DNA of 31,496 nt from Chromera velia. Its lineage: Eukaryota; Sar; Chromeraceae. Location of the stretch: assembly GCA_018398765.1 (NCBI GenBank), contig JAHBMJ010000135.1, positions 1 through 31,496 of the forward strand, given 5' to 3'. Numbering within the stretch: position 1 is the stretch's first letter; each line of letters opens with the position of its first letter. A program made the position numbers and the translations under genes. The notes under the pieces were generated by a model. It worked only from the letters and a program-made list of their open reading frames with translations. It made no database searches and had not been told where the DNA came from. Shown in pieces: positions 1 to 11,660 of the stretch.

Positions 1-560
1 ATCATTCAAAGCGGCTTGAAGGCTGCTGAGGGGTTTGTGTTTTGGTGTACAGACGGTTGACAATGATAATATAAAAAAATTATTCATTTAAAATATAATT
101 GATTTATATATACGTATATTTCATATCTTAAACTAAATGGCTAGCTCAGTCTTACTGACACCAACTGACACTTGCTAGGACGTTTACATATAAATCAATT
201 AGTATAATCAGTAAAGTTAACTCTACCAACGCTAGTACCAACGCCTAAAATCCCCTAAATGATTTTTAGTATATCTTTTAAACATAATATTGACCAAGTA
301 CTGGTAGATCCTAGGGTAAAACGGCGACAGTGCTCTACCTAGGGCACCAATTAGCACCAATTAAATCATTATTACTATCACTAGAATGTTGATAGTCAGA
401 TTATTAATTAGTTTGCAGTATGAGCCTTCAACAAGTTTGCTTGCATGCAATATGCCATACATGTAATCAGCTAGCGCCTTTCACAGTTTTTCACTTAACC
501 GATCGGGCATCTCATTCAAGCAGTTTGCAATAAAAAGGATTGGAGAACAGAAAAAGTCTG
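1..560. other. AT-rich intergenic DNA, nothing recognised
   Basis: AT-rich sequence with no ORF above background, no splice-consistent exon and no recognised repeat family. A few short words recur (ACCAACGC, GCACCAATTA), without a regular period. Confidence 0.6.
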
Positions 561-930
561 AGGAGAGGAAGAAAAGGAGCCCGTCCTGTACTCAGCGTAT
601 CTGGCCACCCCCTGGCACTCGTTACAGCTGTTGATGGTGTTGCAGCCTGCAGTCAGAAAAAGGAGACAAGTCATGAAGAGATACACACAGACATACTTAC
701 ACCATAAACACTGTCACTCACTCCCTCCCTCACTCACACACGTGCGTACACACTCACAAACACAGTCCCAGGCAAGTCGACAGACAGGCAGGGAGGCGAC
801 AGGCAGGCTCGGAGGCAGTGGACAAGAGAGACAGTCGAACAAACAGACAAGCATGTAGACAGCGGGCAGACAAAACAGGTGGACGGACTACATACACAAA
901 CACGCACTGCATACACAATCATACATATAC

Positions 931-934
931 GCAT

Positions 935-960
<26 letters not shown>
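931..960. repeat. (CA)n microsatellite
   Basis: About 14 CA dinucleotides directly before a mixed CA/TA tract. It starts the long strand-asymmetric simple-repeat region. Confidence 0.9.
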
Positions 961-965
<5 letters not shown>

Positions 966-984
966 TGTATACATACACACTGCA

Positions 985-1403
985 CACACATAGAAAAGAG
1001 GTAAGGAGGGGGGAAGAGAGGAAGCGAGAAAGGAAGAAGGCAAAGAGAGAGGGAGGGGGGGGGAAGAGAGAGGCAGGGGGAGAGAATGAGGGAGAGAGAA
1101 AGAGGGAGGTAGGGGGAGAAAGGAAGAGAGGGAGAGAGGGAGAAAGGAAAATAGAAAGAAGAAAGGAAGGAAGGAAGGAAGGAAGGAAGGAAAGGAAGGA
1201 AGGAAGGAAGGAAGGAAGGAAGGAAGGAAAAAGGAAAGAAAGAAAGAAGGAAGGAAGGAAGGAAGGAAGGAGGGAAGGAAGGAAAGGAAGGAAGGAAGGA
1301 AGGAAGGAACGAAAGGAAGGAAGGAAGGAAGGAAGGAAAGAAGGAAGGAAGGAAGGAAGGAAGCAAGGAAGGAAAGAAGGAAGGAAGAAGAAAGAAAGAA
1401 AAA

Positions 1404-1438
<35 letters not shown>

Positions 1439-1765
1439 GAAGGAAGGAAGGAAGGAAGGGAAGAAGGAAGGAAGGAAGGAAGGAAGGAAGGGAGGTGAGG
1501 GAGGGAGGTGAGGGAGGGAGGTGAGGGAGGGAGGTGAGGGAGAGAGGGGAGGGGGCTAGAAAGGAGGGGGAGGGAGAAAGGGAATGGCAAAGGGGAAGCG
1601 GAAGGGGAAGGAAGAGGCAGGATGAGAGAAGGAAGGAAGGGGGGAAGGGTGAGAGGGCGGGAGGGACGGATGGAAGGGGGGAGACAGGGATAAAAGGAGG
1701 AGGGCATGAAGAAAAATAAAGGAGTGAGGGAGGGGGGCGGAAAGAAAGAAACAAAGGGGAAAAGG
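985..1765. repeat. Long purine satellite, (GGAA)n with (GAAA)n and (GGGA)n blocks
   Basis: Nearly pure purine on the plus strand for about 780 bases. The core (about 1160-1490) is GGAA repeated, with an embedded GAAA block (about 1390-1438) and a four-fold GGGAGGTGAG block (about 1489-1540). The apparent Ser/Phe/Leu/Pro and Arg/Lys/Glu/Gly reading frames are only translations of this repeat. Confidence 0.9.
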
Positions 1766-1924
1766 GGGCAGCAGAAGAAACAATACAGGCCATGAACACT
1801 GCAGGGTGATGCAGAGAGAGGAGAAAGAGAGAACGAGACGAAACAAGTGCTCCCGGTCCCCCTAAAGGAAACAAGGCCCACCCAGCAAGTCGCAGGAGCA
1901 CCCTTCCATGAGCTAAGGCATACC

Positions 1925-2240
1925 CATACCCCACTCTACCCCCTCCTGGCCCCCCAGAAAGCCATTCTGCCAAAGCAACTGCACACATCAAGGATCAAGA
2001 ACACTGGTCACTGGAAATAACGTGAATGAAACGGTCTCCAAGGCATTCGGAAGGCTGTACACATCTATACCCCCAAAAAGATACATCCACAACGAAGCGA
2101 GACGAATGACCCCTGCCCCCTTCCAGCCCCCCGAGAGCCATTCTACCAAAGCAACTGCACACAACTAAGATCAAACAAGCCAGTGAGACAAGGTAAGGCA
2201 AACGGAACGACCTCTAAGGCACCCAGAGGAATGTACATAT
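1925..2240. repeat. Degenerate ~176-bp tandem duplication
   Basis: GCCATTCTGCCAAAGCAACT at 1961 recurs as GCCATTCTACCAAAGCAACT at 2137. The next ~100 bases also align loosely (GATCAA..., ACGGTCTCCAAGGCA against ACGACCTCTAAGGCA). No coding function is evident. Confidence 0.6.
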
Positions 2241-2719
2241 AGCTTACTGCTGAAAGTCCGGACACACGAATCTCCAAAACGAGGACCAAGGACCCCAACG
2301 GTTCACCCACAGCCAGAAACACCACTGCAACTCCTTCCCACTCGACAGGGAAAAGCCCCACAAAGTCTTTGGAGTGGACAGAATGGGCTGCGAGCCCTTC
2401 TAGAAGTGACAGGGAGGTCGGCTCTTCAGCTCATCTCCCCATCAACAGTCAAAAAAATCCGTCAATTCTTGAACACGGTCAACCTCAGCTTCTGAAAAGG
2501 CTTAGAAGACCGGAAAAGGGTGGCATACACTCTAGAGGGATACAGTAAGACGTTGCTATAGTGGTGTTTCATGAGGGGCTTCCATTAGTCCAAACCAACA
2601 AAACGGCAGAGCCCATTCGTACTACAAAAGGCTGCGCCCGCGATTTTGGCTGGTATAGGCTGTGCCGGCCCGCATAGCCTATGCCGTACGGCATACACTG
2701 TGCCACGCTCATAGTGCAT

Positions 2720-2886
2720 GGACTATATCTTAAAAGTTTACATCGTTTGGTCACCGGCGCGGACTATGCCTTGAAAGTCTGTGTCGCAAGCGCGGACTAT
2801 GTCTCAAAAGTCTCTGTCATAAGCATGGATTTTATCTTGACTCTTGAAGTCTGTATCGCAAGCACGGACTATGCTAGGAACTATGT
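2720..2886. repeat. Degenerate 33-41-bp tandem repeat
   Basis: Units beginning GGACTAT or GGATTTT start at 2720, 2761, 2794, 2827 and 2866. Each contains an AAAGTCT- or GAAGTCT-like centre and a CGCAAGC-like end. Spacings are 41, 33, 33 and 39 bp. Confidence 0.6.
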
Positions 2887-2979
2887 TTTGTATGAGTCAT
2901 GATTAGCCATGATAGGCCGCGTCGCCGCAGCCTAGGTCTAGGCTGCGTTGCTAGCCGCTTGTACAGATAACTTGATCAC

Positions 2980-4818
2980 TGGGAAATTTAGTCCTGTCTA
3001 GTAGAGTGAAGCTAGAAGATCGAGCTACTGCGATATGAAGACATCTATGCAACACAAACACAGATCTCTCGAGAGTCCTTCTCTACACGTAGTCACTCAC
3101 TCCCTACGAAGTCACAAATATCATGGACCTACCACACAGCATCTAGATAGTACTGTTCGGCCCTTTCTACCTGCCTGTCTGTCTCTCTTTATGCAACCAG
3201 ATTTGATTAGGGATAATTCGATCGATATATACAAAGCAATTTAATCCCAATGCATGCATTGCATGCTGCATGCATCAGCTCGTGTGCGCCTCAATCTGTG
3301 TCTGACACAAAGCTGCGCAATTGCGTGAGGCGGCGGGACATTGAGATATCGGACCCACCAGGACCGAACTTCTTACATACCCCCTGTCCCGACGACTCAT
3401 CACTGACCTCCCTCTCTTCTTGTGTTTTTGTCTTCCTTCTAGGATGTGCCTTGCAACTTCATCCTCATCCTTCACTCATGAACTTTTCAATCACTCTACC
3501 CTGCCAGAACTGTTCTCTTCTTCTCCTCTACTTTCTTTCTCATTTTTTCTTTCTTCTCCACATTTGTCTTTCTTGTCTCTCTGTTTGATTTTGCCGTCTC
3601 AAGTCAACATCAGTGTGTGTAAAAGCAGAGCCCATCTCTTTCTAGACACCCCCTTTCCCAGCTGACAGTCATTGCAGTGGAGACTATAAGCCTCACCCCT
3701 TGCTTCTTCAGTCTTCAAACATTTGCTTTGACATCTGGTGAGCGCCAGTAATCTGGAGATCCATTGTGTCATACCTCTTTGCCTTTCGTTCACTTCCATC
3801 GGCAGTGGCAAGACCTGTTCCCCTTTTGTTCACTTCGATTCAATTTCCGTCGGTGGCTACAGGCGACTGGCCGTGTTCACTCCTCTTCAGCCACACTGGA
3901 TCTGCCCATCTCACCCCGTCTCAACCAAGCTGCCTCATAAACATCTGTCCTCTCTTGCTGTTCGTCTTGCTCAGACTGTGGCTGCTTCTTCTAGGTGGGC
4001 TCTGACTGTGCAGGCTGTCTTCTGCTGCTCCTCTACTGTTGATTTCACCACTTCTTCCGTCTCTGCCTTCCTCTGCCTGCATATAGATGTTCTCATACGA
4101 CTGCCTGTCCCATCTTTCTTTTCTTTCACTAGTTTCTTTCATATTTTTTTTTGTACTCTCTTTCTTCTTCTACTTCTTCTTCTTTCTTTCCTTCTCTTTC
4201 TTTCCTCTCATCAGATTCTGTGATGGTGACAGTCGTAGGGGTCGTCGAAGATCTCTGTCATATGCTTCCTCCGCGTGAAGTCTTTCTCTCCTTCTCTCAT
4301 GCACACATCCTGCCAGACTTGCTCGATCTTTCCTCTCCCTGCTCAGCTAGTTCGAGCAATCAGTCCAACAACTGAAGGCAAACGGTCCAAGCCCGACGCA
4401 GCGAGCACCACCGGGAAATTTGGTCCTGTCTAGTAGAGTGAAGCTAGAAGATCGAGCTACTGTGAGTCGGATATGAAGACATCTACGCAACACAAACACA
4501 GATCTCTCGAGAGTCCTTCTCTACACGTAGTCACTCACTCCCTACGAAGTCACAAATATCATGGACCTACCACACAGCATCTAGATAGTACTGTTTGGCC
4601 CTTTCTAACTGCCTGTCTGTCTCTCTCTATGCAACCAGATTTGATCAGGGATAATTCGATCGATATATACAAAGCAATTTAATCCCAATACATACATTGT
4701 GTGCTGTGTGCATCAGCTCGTGTGCGCCTCAATCTGTGTCTGACACAAGGCTGCGCAATTATTGTGTGAGGCGGCGGGACACTGAGATATCGGACCCACC
4801 AGGACCAAACTTCTCACA
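2980..4818 (-). mobile_element. Candidate TRIM-like element bounded by ~400-bp direct repeats
   Basis: Direct repeats at 2980-3377 and 4412-4818 flank ~1.0 kb of pyrimidine-rich DNA with no convincing gene. The first copy starts TGGGAAATTT and ends CTTACA; the second starts CGGGAAATTT and ends CTCACA. They differ by scattered substitutions and small insertions near 4470 and 4760. Reading minus, TGGTGCTCGC lies one or two bases inside the repeat at 4412 and could be a primer-binding site. A target duplication is not clean: TGATC follows the right end directly but sits two bases away from the left end (2973-2977). LTR identity is therefore likely but not proven. Confidence 0.5.
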
Positions 4819-4823
4819 TGATC

Positions 4824-5104
4824 TGTAAGCTAGGTACGGGCTAGTAGGTTCAGGCGTTATCTGTGTACACCCTTTAGAGAAAGAGGGTAAGAGTTTGACC
4901 TAAAAGAGTTCATACAACGTGCCCTCGAACAGCATAGTCAATTGCTACATTTCAAACAGACAGGCCGATCGATGTCACTTCAGTTCGTTCTGCGCCGTGC
5001 CACATTTATTGAAGTCCGCGCGCGTCACGGCTTGTCTTGCAATGCCTTACGGCGCCGCCATTCCGCAAGCCCGTCGCCTGCCCGCCGCTCATGGCCGGCC
5101 TACA
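4824..5104 (-). repeat. LTR (3' LTR in element orientation)
   Basis: 281 bp, TG...CA ends, homologous along its length to 7690-7970 with scattered substitutions. The flanking interior sequence, read on the minus strand, is moderately purine-rich (GAGCAGCGGGCAGA) just before the LTR, a weak polypurine-tract candidate. Confidence 0.8.
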
Positions 5105-6451
5105 TCTGCCCGCTGCTCAAGGCCGATGACCACGCTCGGCTCCTGACTTTGTTTTATAGATTTGTCACACATATCAATTTTGACACACAGCTCCACCATA
5201 TGCACGTAAAACCTGAACAAACAAACTATGTAGTATGTATGAACACACACACAGCACAGGTCAACAGACATAGCACAGTCAGAGTGACAGCACAGCACAG
5301 GTCAACAGACCACCAACCTTGTCCCTATGGTTAGCTGTCAACCTGTATGCGCATATACCCATAAACCATCGATCAGTGAGTGTGACAGGCTCACATCTGC
5401 CCGCTGGCGAAGACCAACGTCCACGCTCGGTTTTAAGCTTTTGTTTTTCTTCTTTTCACACCAATCCCTCGATCAATCAATGCATTTGACACCTCAGACA
5501 ACACCTTCATCCTCCTTCTTTTCTTTTTTTCCTTTCCTTTTCTCTTTTCCCTTCCTAACTACCTTAGTCCCCACTCTTTACCTGAACAGAGACGAAAGAC
5601 AGTCAGAATGTAAAGACATACAGTCACAAGTATAACCGTAGGCAGCCTTGATACGTCCACACATTTCCTTTCTCTTTCCATACTCTCTCTCTTTCACATA
5701 CACATCATGGCACCTCATATCTGTCTACTCTCACAGCTACACTCCGAGTCTCCCTGTCTTCTCCTTGAGTTTTTGACATACTCAGGCATGCTGAGGCGCA
5801 ACCTCAGGCAACTGGATAACTGGAACATTCATGAACGTTCCGTTTCCATTGTATATCATTGCGTATGTATAGGGCGTGACCCCACTGCAATCAACTGGTA
5901 ATACACTTTGGAGTCTGGGCAACCAAGAGTGCGCACGACCGTACGGGAGCTCAATACGGTCGCCAACGGTGCTCCCTGTGATGACTGAAGCTACGCTCCA
6001 TCTCTGCATCTGTGTGTATAACTCCTTTTATCAGCACAACAGTGTGAAAGTCATGCATGGAGCAATCATTCCAAACAAAGTGTGCATACCTGATCTCTGG
6101 AAAAATCGATATGAGATTGACATTAATGAGTTAGACTCAATCGAGATCTGCTGTGCTCTTCTCCTTCCCCCTACAAAGCCCTTTTCCTTCTCTTCCTTCC
6201 CTGTCACTTGAATTGTCCTCTCCACTTACTGGCAGTGCGCATTCTCTCACTATTTGCAGCAAGTTACTCCCAGGACGACTCGTAGCTCATTCATTCCTTT
6301 CCATTTATGTCCCAATTCTTTACTATTCCTCACTCACCCCCTCAAATTAATTTTCTCCAACAAAATCGACACATCCGACACGATCATACAAAAAAAATAA
6401 CATACACACCAAACGATCTGACCGAAGTTCAACACACGTCAATCGCCAGAA

Positions 6452-7366
6452 CTAATCCGTTTTGAGCATTCGTCTTGCATCTGCTTCTTGCCATTCACGC
6501 TCTTGCAAGCGTTCTTTGCGTCTCTCCTCCTTCCTCTGTCTTCGCACTCGTGCCTTCTTGGCTCTGCCTTCACGTTCCTAATAGGCGAGCTTTTCCCTCT
6601 CTAGTTCTCTCTCCGCCATCTCATTCAACCTCTTTGTATCCTCTCTCCACATTCCTCTAATATATACCATAGGACCCCACGCATCAGCAAATCTTGGCGT
6701 TCCAATGCCAAACAACCCTGATTCAGAAGACGATACTACCTTTCTAGCCTGAGGAGAACAATCAATCTTTTTCACTGGGTCCGGCACCTGCATTGGCGCC
6801 CTATCGTCTCCTTTCTTCACACTTTCTTTCTTCTTCGTACTTGGGTACTTGGAGTGGCACACAGAACCTCTTTCAGACTGTGAAGGTGACAACACTTCAG
6901 TCCCAAATACCTCTTTTGGAGTCCTTACACTTTGTTGCCTCTCATTTCCTTCATCCCCTTCACCCTCCTGACTGGACGTCACAGACACATACCTTCTGTC
7001 TGCTTCTAGTCGTGAAGAAGCAACGAGCGGAGACATTTCTACAGAAGACTTGGTTCTCGAGAGTGGAATGCACGTCTTTCTTGCAGTTTGAATATGACGC
7101 GGCTTCTAAGAAACTCCATACTCCTGAATGCTCTCTTTTATAACGCATGCCACCTCGGCCATCGGCGTTGCTACATGCAGAGCAAACATCTCCTTCCCCC
7201 ACGCAGCTACCGTTATGCGACGACTCCTTCTGGTTCTCTTTCTCCGCACCTGAGACGTCTGAACAGCTACAACAGACACGTTGGCCTCCTTCCCGGCGGC
7301 AGTCGATACAGTCTTGACATCGTTCATACAAATCACCTCCAGAATACCTTGAGCAATCTCTCTCAT
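6452..7366 (-). pseudogene. Decayed coding relic inside the LTR element (gag-position)
   Basis: One minus-strand frame stays coding-like from 7366 to a stop at 6452-6454, interrupted by in-frame stops at 7106-7108 and 6578-6580. It begins MREIAQGILEVICMND, passes a Lys/Arg-rich patch (QVRRKRTRRSRR), then a Ser-rich middle, and ends in a charged helix (DTKRLNEMAERELEREKLAY, stop, EREGRAKKARVRR and onward). Upstream, in a neighbouring frame, lies a further helical stretch (ALEKMSMLLERAERLKQNT, about 7370-7490), so a frameshift near 7365 is likely, with more stops beyond. Its place just after the primer-binding site and on the element's strand fits a gag relic. I recognise no zinc knuckle or named domain. 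Confidence 0.5.
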
Positions 7367-7661
7367 CTCAGAGATGCTTCCTGTGGATGGTGGGCGATTT
7401 CAAGAAATGTATTCTGCTTCAATCTCTCAGCCCGCTCTAACAACATCGACATTTTCTCCAACGCTGACACCAGACTGAATCTATCTATTTCCTCGCAGGA
7501 AACTCACGGATTTCAAACTACTGATTTCTCAGAGAATGAAGAGCGATATGCACTCGCAGAAATACGCAACGCTTCATTAATCTGACTTCTGGGTTCACGA
7601 GTCCGGAGCAGTGAGGCTGCGATACCTCAGAGCTGCGCTCAGCGAACAATTTAGTCAACCT

Positions 7662-7686
7662 GGTCGAAACCTGCTCTGCTCTACCA
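7662..7686 (-). promoter_or_regulatory. Primer-binding site candidate (initiator tRNA-Met type)
   Basis: Read on the minus strand it begins TGGTAGAGCAGAGCAGG and then TTTCGACC. The 3' end of plant initiator tRNA-Met has the complement TGGTATCAGAGCCAGG then TTTCGATCC. The TGG, the AGAGC core and the AGGTTTCGA run match, with small indels. Its place three bases from the LTR is where reverse transcription would be primed. Confidence 0.55.
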
Positions 7687-7689
7687 TAC

Positions 7690-7970
7690 TGTAAGCTAGG
7701 TACGGGCTAGTAAGTTCAGGCGTTATCCGTGTACACTTTTTAAAGAAGGAGGGTAAGAGTTTGACCTAGAAGAGTTCATACAACGTGCCCTCGAACAGCA
7801 TAGTCAATTACTGCATTTCAAGCAGACAGGCCGATCGATGTCACTTCAGTTCATTCTGCGCCGTGCCACATTTATTGAAGTCCGCGCGTGTCACGGCTTA
7901 TCTTGCAATGCCTTACTGTGCCGCCACCCCGCGGGCCCGTCGCCTGCCCGCCGCTCGTGGCCGGCCTACA
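7690..7970 (-). repeat. LTR (5' LTR in element orientation)
   Basis: 281 bp, TG...CA ends, followed on its outer side by the target duplication TGATC at 7971-7975. The inner side meets the primer-binding-site candidate after three bases. Confidence 0.8.
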
Positions 7971-7975
7971 TGATC

Positions 7976-9447
7976 GGCTGTGTCGCGCTGCACCGCAGGT
8001 GCGGACAAACTTGATCAGTCATGCCACAAATGCAGACGAACTTGAACGTTCTGCTTTCAAGTGGCTGGTAGTGTCAGGGACTCCGAGGTGTCTCAGTCCT
8101 CCTGCACACTAATTTATCTCATGATGTAGAAGCCAGAATGGCTCTAGGAAGTCGTTCCCTGCGATCTTTTATACTTTTTCCTGTAAGACTGTGACACGTC
8201 TGGATTAAAGGTGTCCCACAATCACCAGATCTCCATTTTACATCATGCGCAATCGTGCGATTGATAGCGATTGAATGATCTAGAATGATCGAAAGAAACT
8301 TAGTCTGTGAAAGATAGCTGAAGAGTGAATGAGAAGTTTCGCAAGTGTACCTGAGAACCGTCAGCGATAGACAAAAGACACCGGTATAGATATGGAGGGA
8401 CATCGCGTACGGGACACTACATGTGTTCTCTAATCATGCCTAAAGTCTATCCATCAGCTTGCAAGGATCGACGTAATACTGCGATTAATTGGCATGCTGA
8501 TTTCGAGTTATTGATCTTTAGCTCGGCGTGACATGCAAAGCTTTAGTCTCTAAAGGCTTTTGCATGCATACGTTTTTTGTATGTCGTTTAATTAGCATGT
8601 ATTCGATAAATTCCAATTGAAGCAGACAACAGCCTGTTAGATTATACTGGATTATGGTAGATTGACCGTATGCTCCTACCAACACATTTGTGCACAGACA
8701 ACATAAGATCTTAGCTGTTGGAAGAGACTATCAATTTCCTAGAATCTCCATTGGAGAAGGCATTGCATGAGAATTAAGGCATCACGCGCGCGATTTTTGT
8801 GCATGCATCGCGCATCGCGCGCGCATTCGCGCCACGCATGATGCATGCATGTCGCTGAGAATTAAGTCAACGTTATGTCAACGTTGTACGCATTCATGGA
8901 CACAAAAATCTCGAAGTCTGCGTCACATTGCGTCACTGGACAAATCTGGACAATACTGGACACTGATAAAACGTCATCCGACGGCCTCCTCTCTCCAGTC
9001 GATCCATCCGACAGCTGACAGCTCTGACTGAGAGTCAACTGGCGAGTTACAGTTTTCTGAGCAAATTGTGCGGGGAGTCACTAGCGACTTCCGATTTTTA
9101 ACGGTGTCCTTTCCAAACTGTCCTGAGAATTTCGCGTCGTTGAAGGTTAAGTACAGCCCGTGGGCCTCTCCATTTATCCTGATTAGCTACTTACAGGCCT
9201 GTCGAACAGGTGCTTTATCGGCCTTTTAGAGGCTTTGGGCCGCTCGGCTGAAGGGAGTCAAGGATACCCGCCTGTCTCCTCGGCCCGTCTTCTATCCGTC
9301 TCCGTCCGCGTTCGGGGCCCGCCCTGAACCTTTGTTCAGTGAAGGGAAGGAGAGCAGAAGGATTCAGAGGAAATCGCGGTGAAGGGGACCAGCGGAGAGC
9401 TTCAGACAAAAAGTGAAAAAAAAGGCACAAAGAAGAGAGAAAGAAAC
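7976..9447. other. Intergenic region upstream of the nucleoporin gene
   Basis: No gene-like frame is visible. It contains an imperfect hairpin at about 8532-8567 (ATGCAAAGCTTTAG facing CTAAAGGCTTTTGCAT) and a CG-alternating, GCATGC-rich patch at about 8786-8850. The last few hundred bases (about 9060-9447) should hold the promoter and 5' UTR of the nucleoporin. I see no TATA box, and the sequence becomes more GC-rich towards the ATG. No operator or known promoter motif can be named. Confidence 0.5.
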
Positions 9448-11175
9448 ATGGCAGACAGACCGGAGGAGTTTGAGGAGGAGCTCCTCATGAAGTTCCACCC
9501 TGGTCAGTCAGTCAGTCAGTCATCCATCTTGCAGCAGTTCAACGGGGGATCAGTTCAATGGGGGTGAGTGTAAGGCTTGCTGCCCCTTTGAAGGAGGGAA
9601 GGGAAGGAATACAGTGCTCGCATGAATGCGGGTTCCGAGAGGGGAAAAGAGATGGAACGGATTTCTGTGGCATGTAGCTCGGAATGGGTCGATCATCCTT
9701 GTCCTGCTGTGGTTTGCTCTCCTGTCTAGGAATGCGAAGGGATCACTTTCCATCCCAGACGTTCCCTCGTGTCGTTTTGCCTCTCTTCTGTCCTGTTCTC
9801 TCCTGAGGAGGAGGCCCAAGAAGGAGGGAGACCTCTCTGTCCTTCCTATTGGGTCCAATGATGTCCTCACAGAACTGAAGAGTGCTCCGTTTTCTCCTGT
9901 CTCCACATTTTCCATGCGCGACAGTTCGGCAGTTCGTTGTTCGAGAAAAGTGTGGAATGACCAACCCCTGCATTGAAGTGAATTTGCATGCTCGTATGGA
10001 TGGATGGATGGATGGATGGATGGGTGGATGGATGTGTACATGCAGGGAACTTGGTGAAGCTGATGACTCCAGGGAGTCCAGAGGACCCAATCGTGTTGCG
10101 GTCGGAAGGGAACGATGGAACGGACGTGTGCCTGAGCAACGCGATGGATTTAATTGTCTTCAGACATGCCTCAGGTCGGGTACTGAGTCAGGCAGGCAGG
10201 CAAAGAGGCACTTAGAGGGGAAGAGCATCATCCGTCAAGGCAGTGTGCTCTCCTCAAGGAACACGTTCTCTCTCGGTTTTTCTCTGTTGTGTTTTTAGAA
10301 TTCTCTCCTGCTACGAGAGAGATCGAATGTCCGCTTGTGGCGGTCGAACAGGTTCTGTGGTTTTCCTTTTTTCTTACCTGTTGCCTTTTCCCAGGCGCTG
10401 GTCGCCTTTCCGATGTGCTGTGTGAGACAGAGACAGTGGATACAAATGCCTACTAGGTCTCCCTCTTTTGTCATTTTTGTATTCTTTTGAAAAGGGCGAG
10501 GCTGGAAAAGCGTCAGTATTCCATTCGCTGCTCCTGACGGATTTCTTTTGGTGTTCCTCAGCCTGCCTTCATCCCTTCTTGATGTCCCATTGGTATGATT
10601 GCCTTTAATTCATTGCCGCCATACACTCAGATCAGATCATCATCAGAAGAGAAGAAGCTGCCTGATCCAGTCCAGTGCCTCTCCGCCCGCTTTTTTTCGT
10701 TTTTCCTCCCCTGAACCCCCTTTTTTCTTTTTTCTTGTGGGTGTCTGTCTGCGTCTGCAGCTCTGAAGTGCTTCAAGGCGAGCGACGTCTTCAGCGCTGT
10801 GGCGTCGAGGGGCTGCGTTGAAGACCAAAAAAAGGTGCGAGCGTCGAGAAGGCAGACAGCTAGGCCGGCAGGATTCTGCATGTCTGTCCGCACGTACCTG
10901 CCGCGCGGGACCTTCAGCATAGGCCACGGAGCTCAATAGAGGAAACGATTCTCTCACAAACAGGAAGAGGGCGAGACTTTCAGTCGCTTTTTCTGTCTTT
11001 TTGCAAGACACCCTGCAGTTCTCTCTATCCCTGCGTACGGATGAACATACATGCACTGCAAAAATTGCGGCTGGCTCGCTGGCTGGCTGTTGCAGGATGT
11101 GATTCTGGGAGAGGCCGGGGAAGTCCAACCGACAGCCGTCATTCCAGTCAGTTCTGGGTTGATTGGTGGTCTGTG

Positions 11176-11207
<32 letters not shown>

Positions 11208-11620
11208 CTCTCTCTCTGTCTGTGTGTCTGTTCGATTGTTTGTTCTGTTCTTTTGTCTTTCTTCTTTCTTTCTTTTTGTCTGTTGTGTACATGAAGAAAA
11301 AAGGGAGAAGAAGAAACATACAGTCTGTCTGTCTGCCTCTCTGTCTCTGTCTCTGTCTGTCTGTCTCTCTCTCTCTCTGTGGGGGGGGGGGGNGCAGGGG
11401 AGAGAGAGAGAGACAAAGAGAGTTTTTCCCGTCTGCCTGCCTTTCTGTTGGGTCTCTCTCCCTTTCTCTTTTTATGTGTGTATGTCTGTGTGTGCACGAG
11501 AGAAAGAGCGAGTGCGTGTGAGTGCCTGCCTTTGGGGACAACTCCTTCGTCCTGATCCTGTGGTGCGCTGCATATGTTGTGACCTTCATTACATGTATAC
11601 TTGAAAGAGATACATATGTA

Positions 11621-11660
<40 letters not shown>

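Larger units (their letters stand above)
4824..7970 (-). mobile_element. Degenerate, probably non-autonomous LTR retrotransposon (minus orientation)
   Basis: Two 281-bp direct repeats (4824-5104 and 7690-7970), roughly 90% identical by eye, bound this element. Each starts TGTAAGCTAGG and ends GGCCTACA, the TG...CA ends of LTRs. The 5 bases before (4819-4823) and after (7971-7975) are both TGATC, a target-site duplication. On the minus strand, three bases inside the LTR at 7690, the sequence TGGTAGAGCAGAGCAGG (7686 downward) resembles a primer-binding site for initiator tRNA-Met (plant version TGGTATCAGAGCCAGG). A coding relic runs on the same strand after it. No reverse transcriptase, integrase or protease is visible in the 2.6-kb interior, so the element is truncated or depended on a partner element. 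Confidence 0.8.

Noticed and set aside
734-1991. Several 200-367-codon frames over 734-1991 on both strands
   Set aside because: They are translations of (GGAA)n and related simple repeats with no stop-generating words.
9503-9563. Longer exon 1 ending at the GTGAGT at 9564
   Set aside because: It leaves phase 2, which cannot join exon 2; ending at 9502 with donor GTCAGT gives the correct phase and a good N-terminal match.
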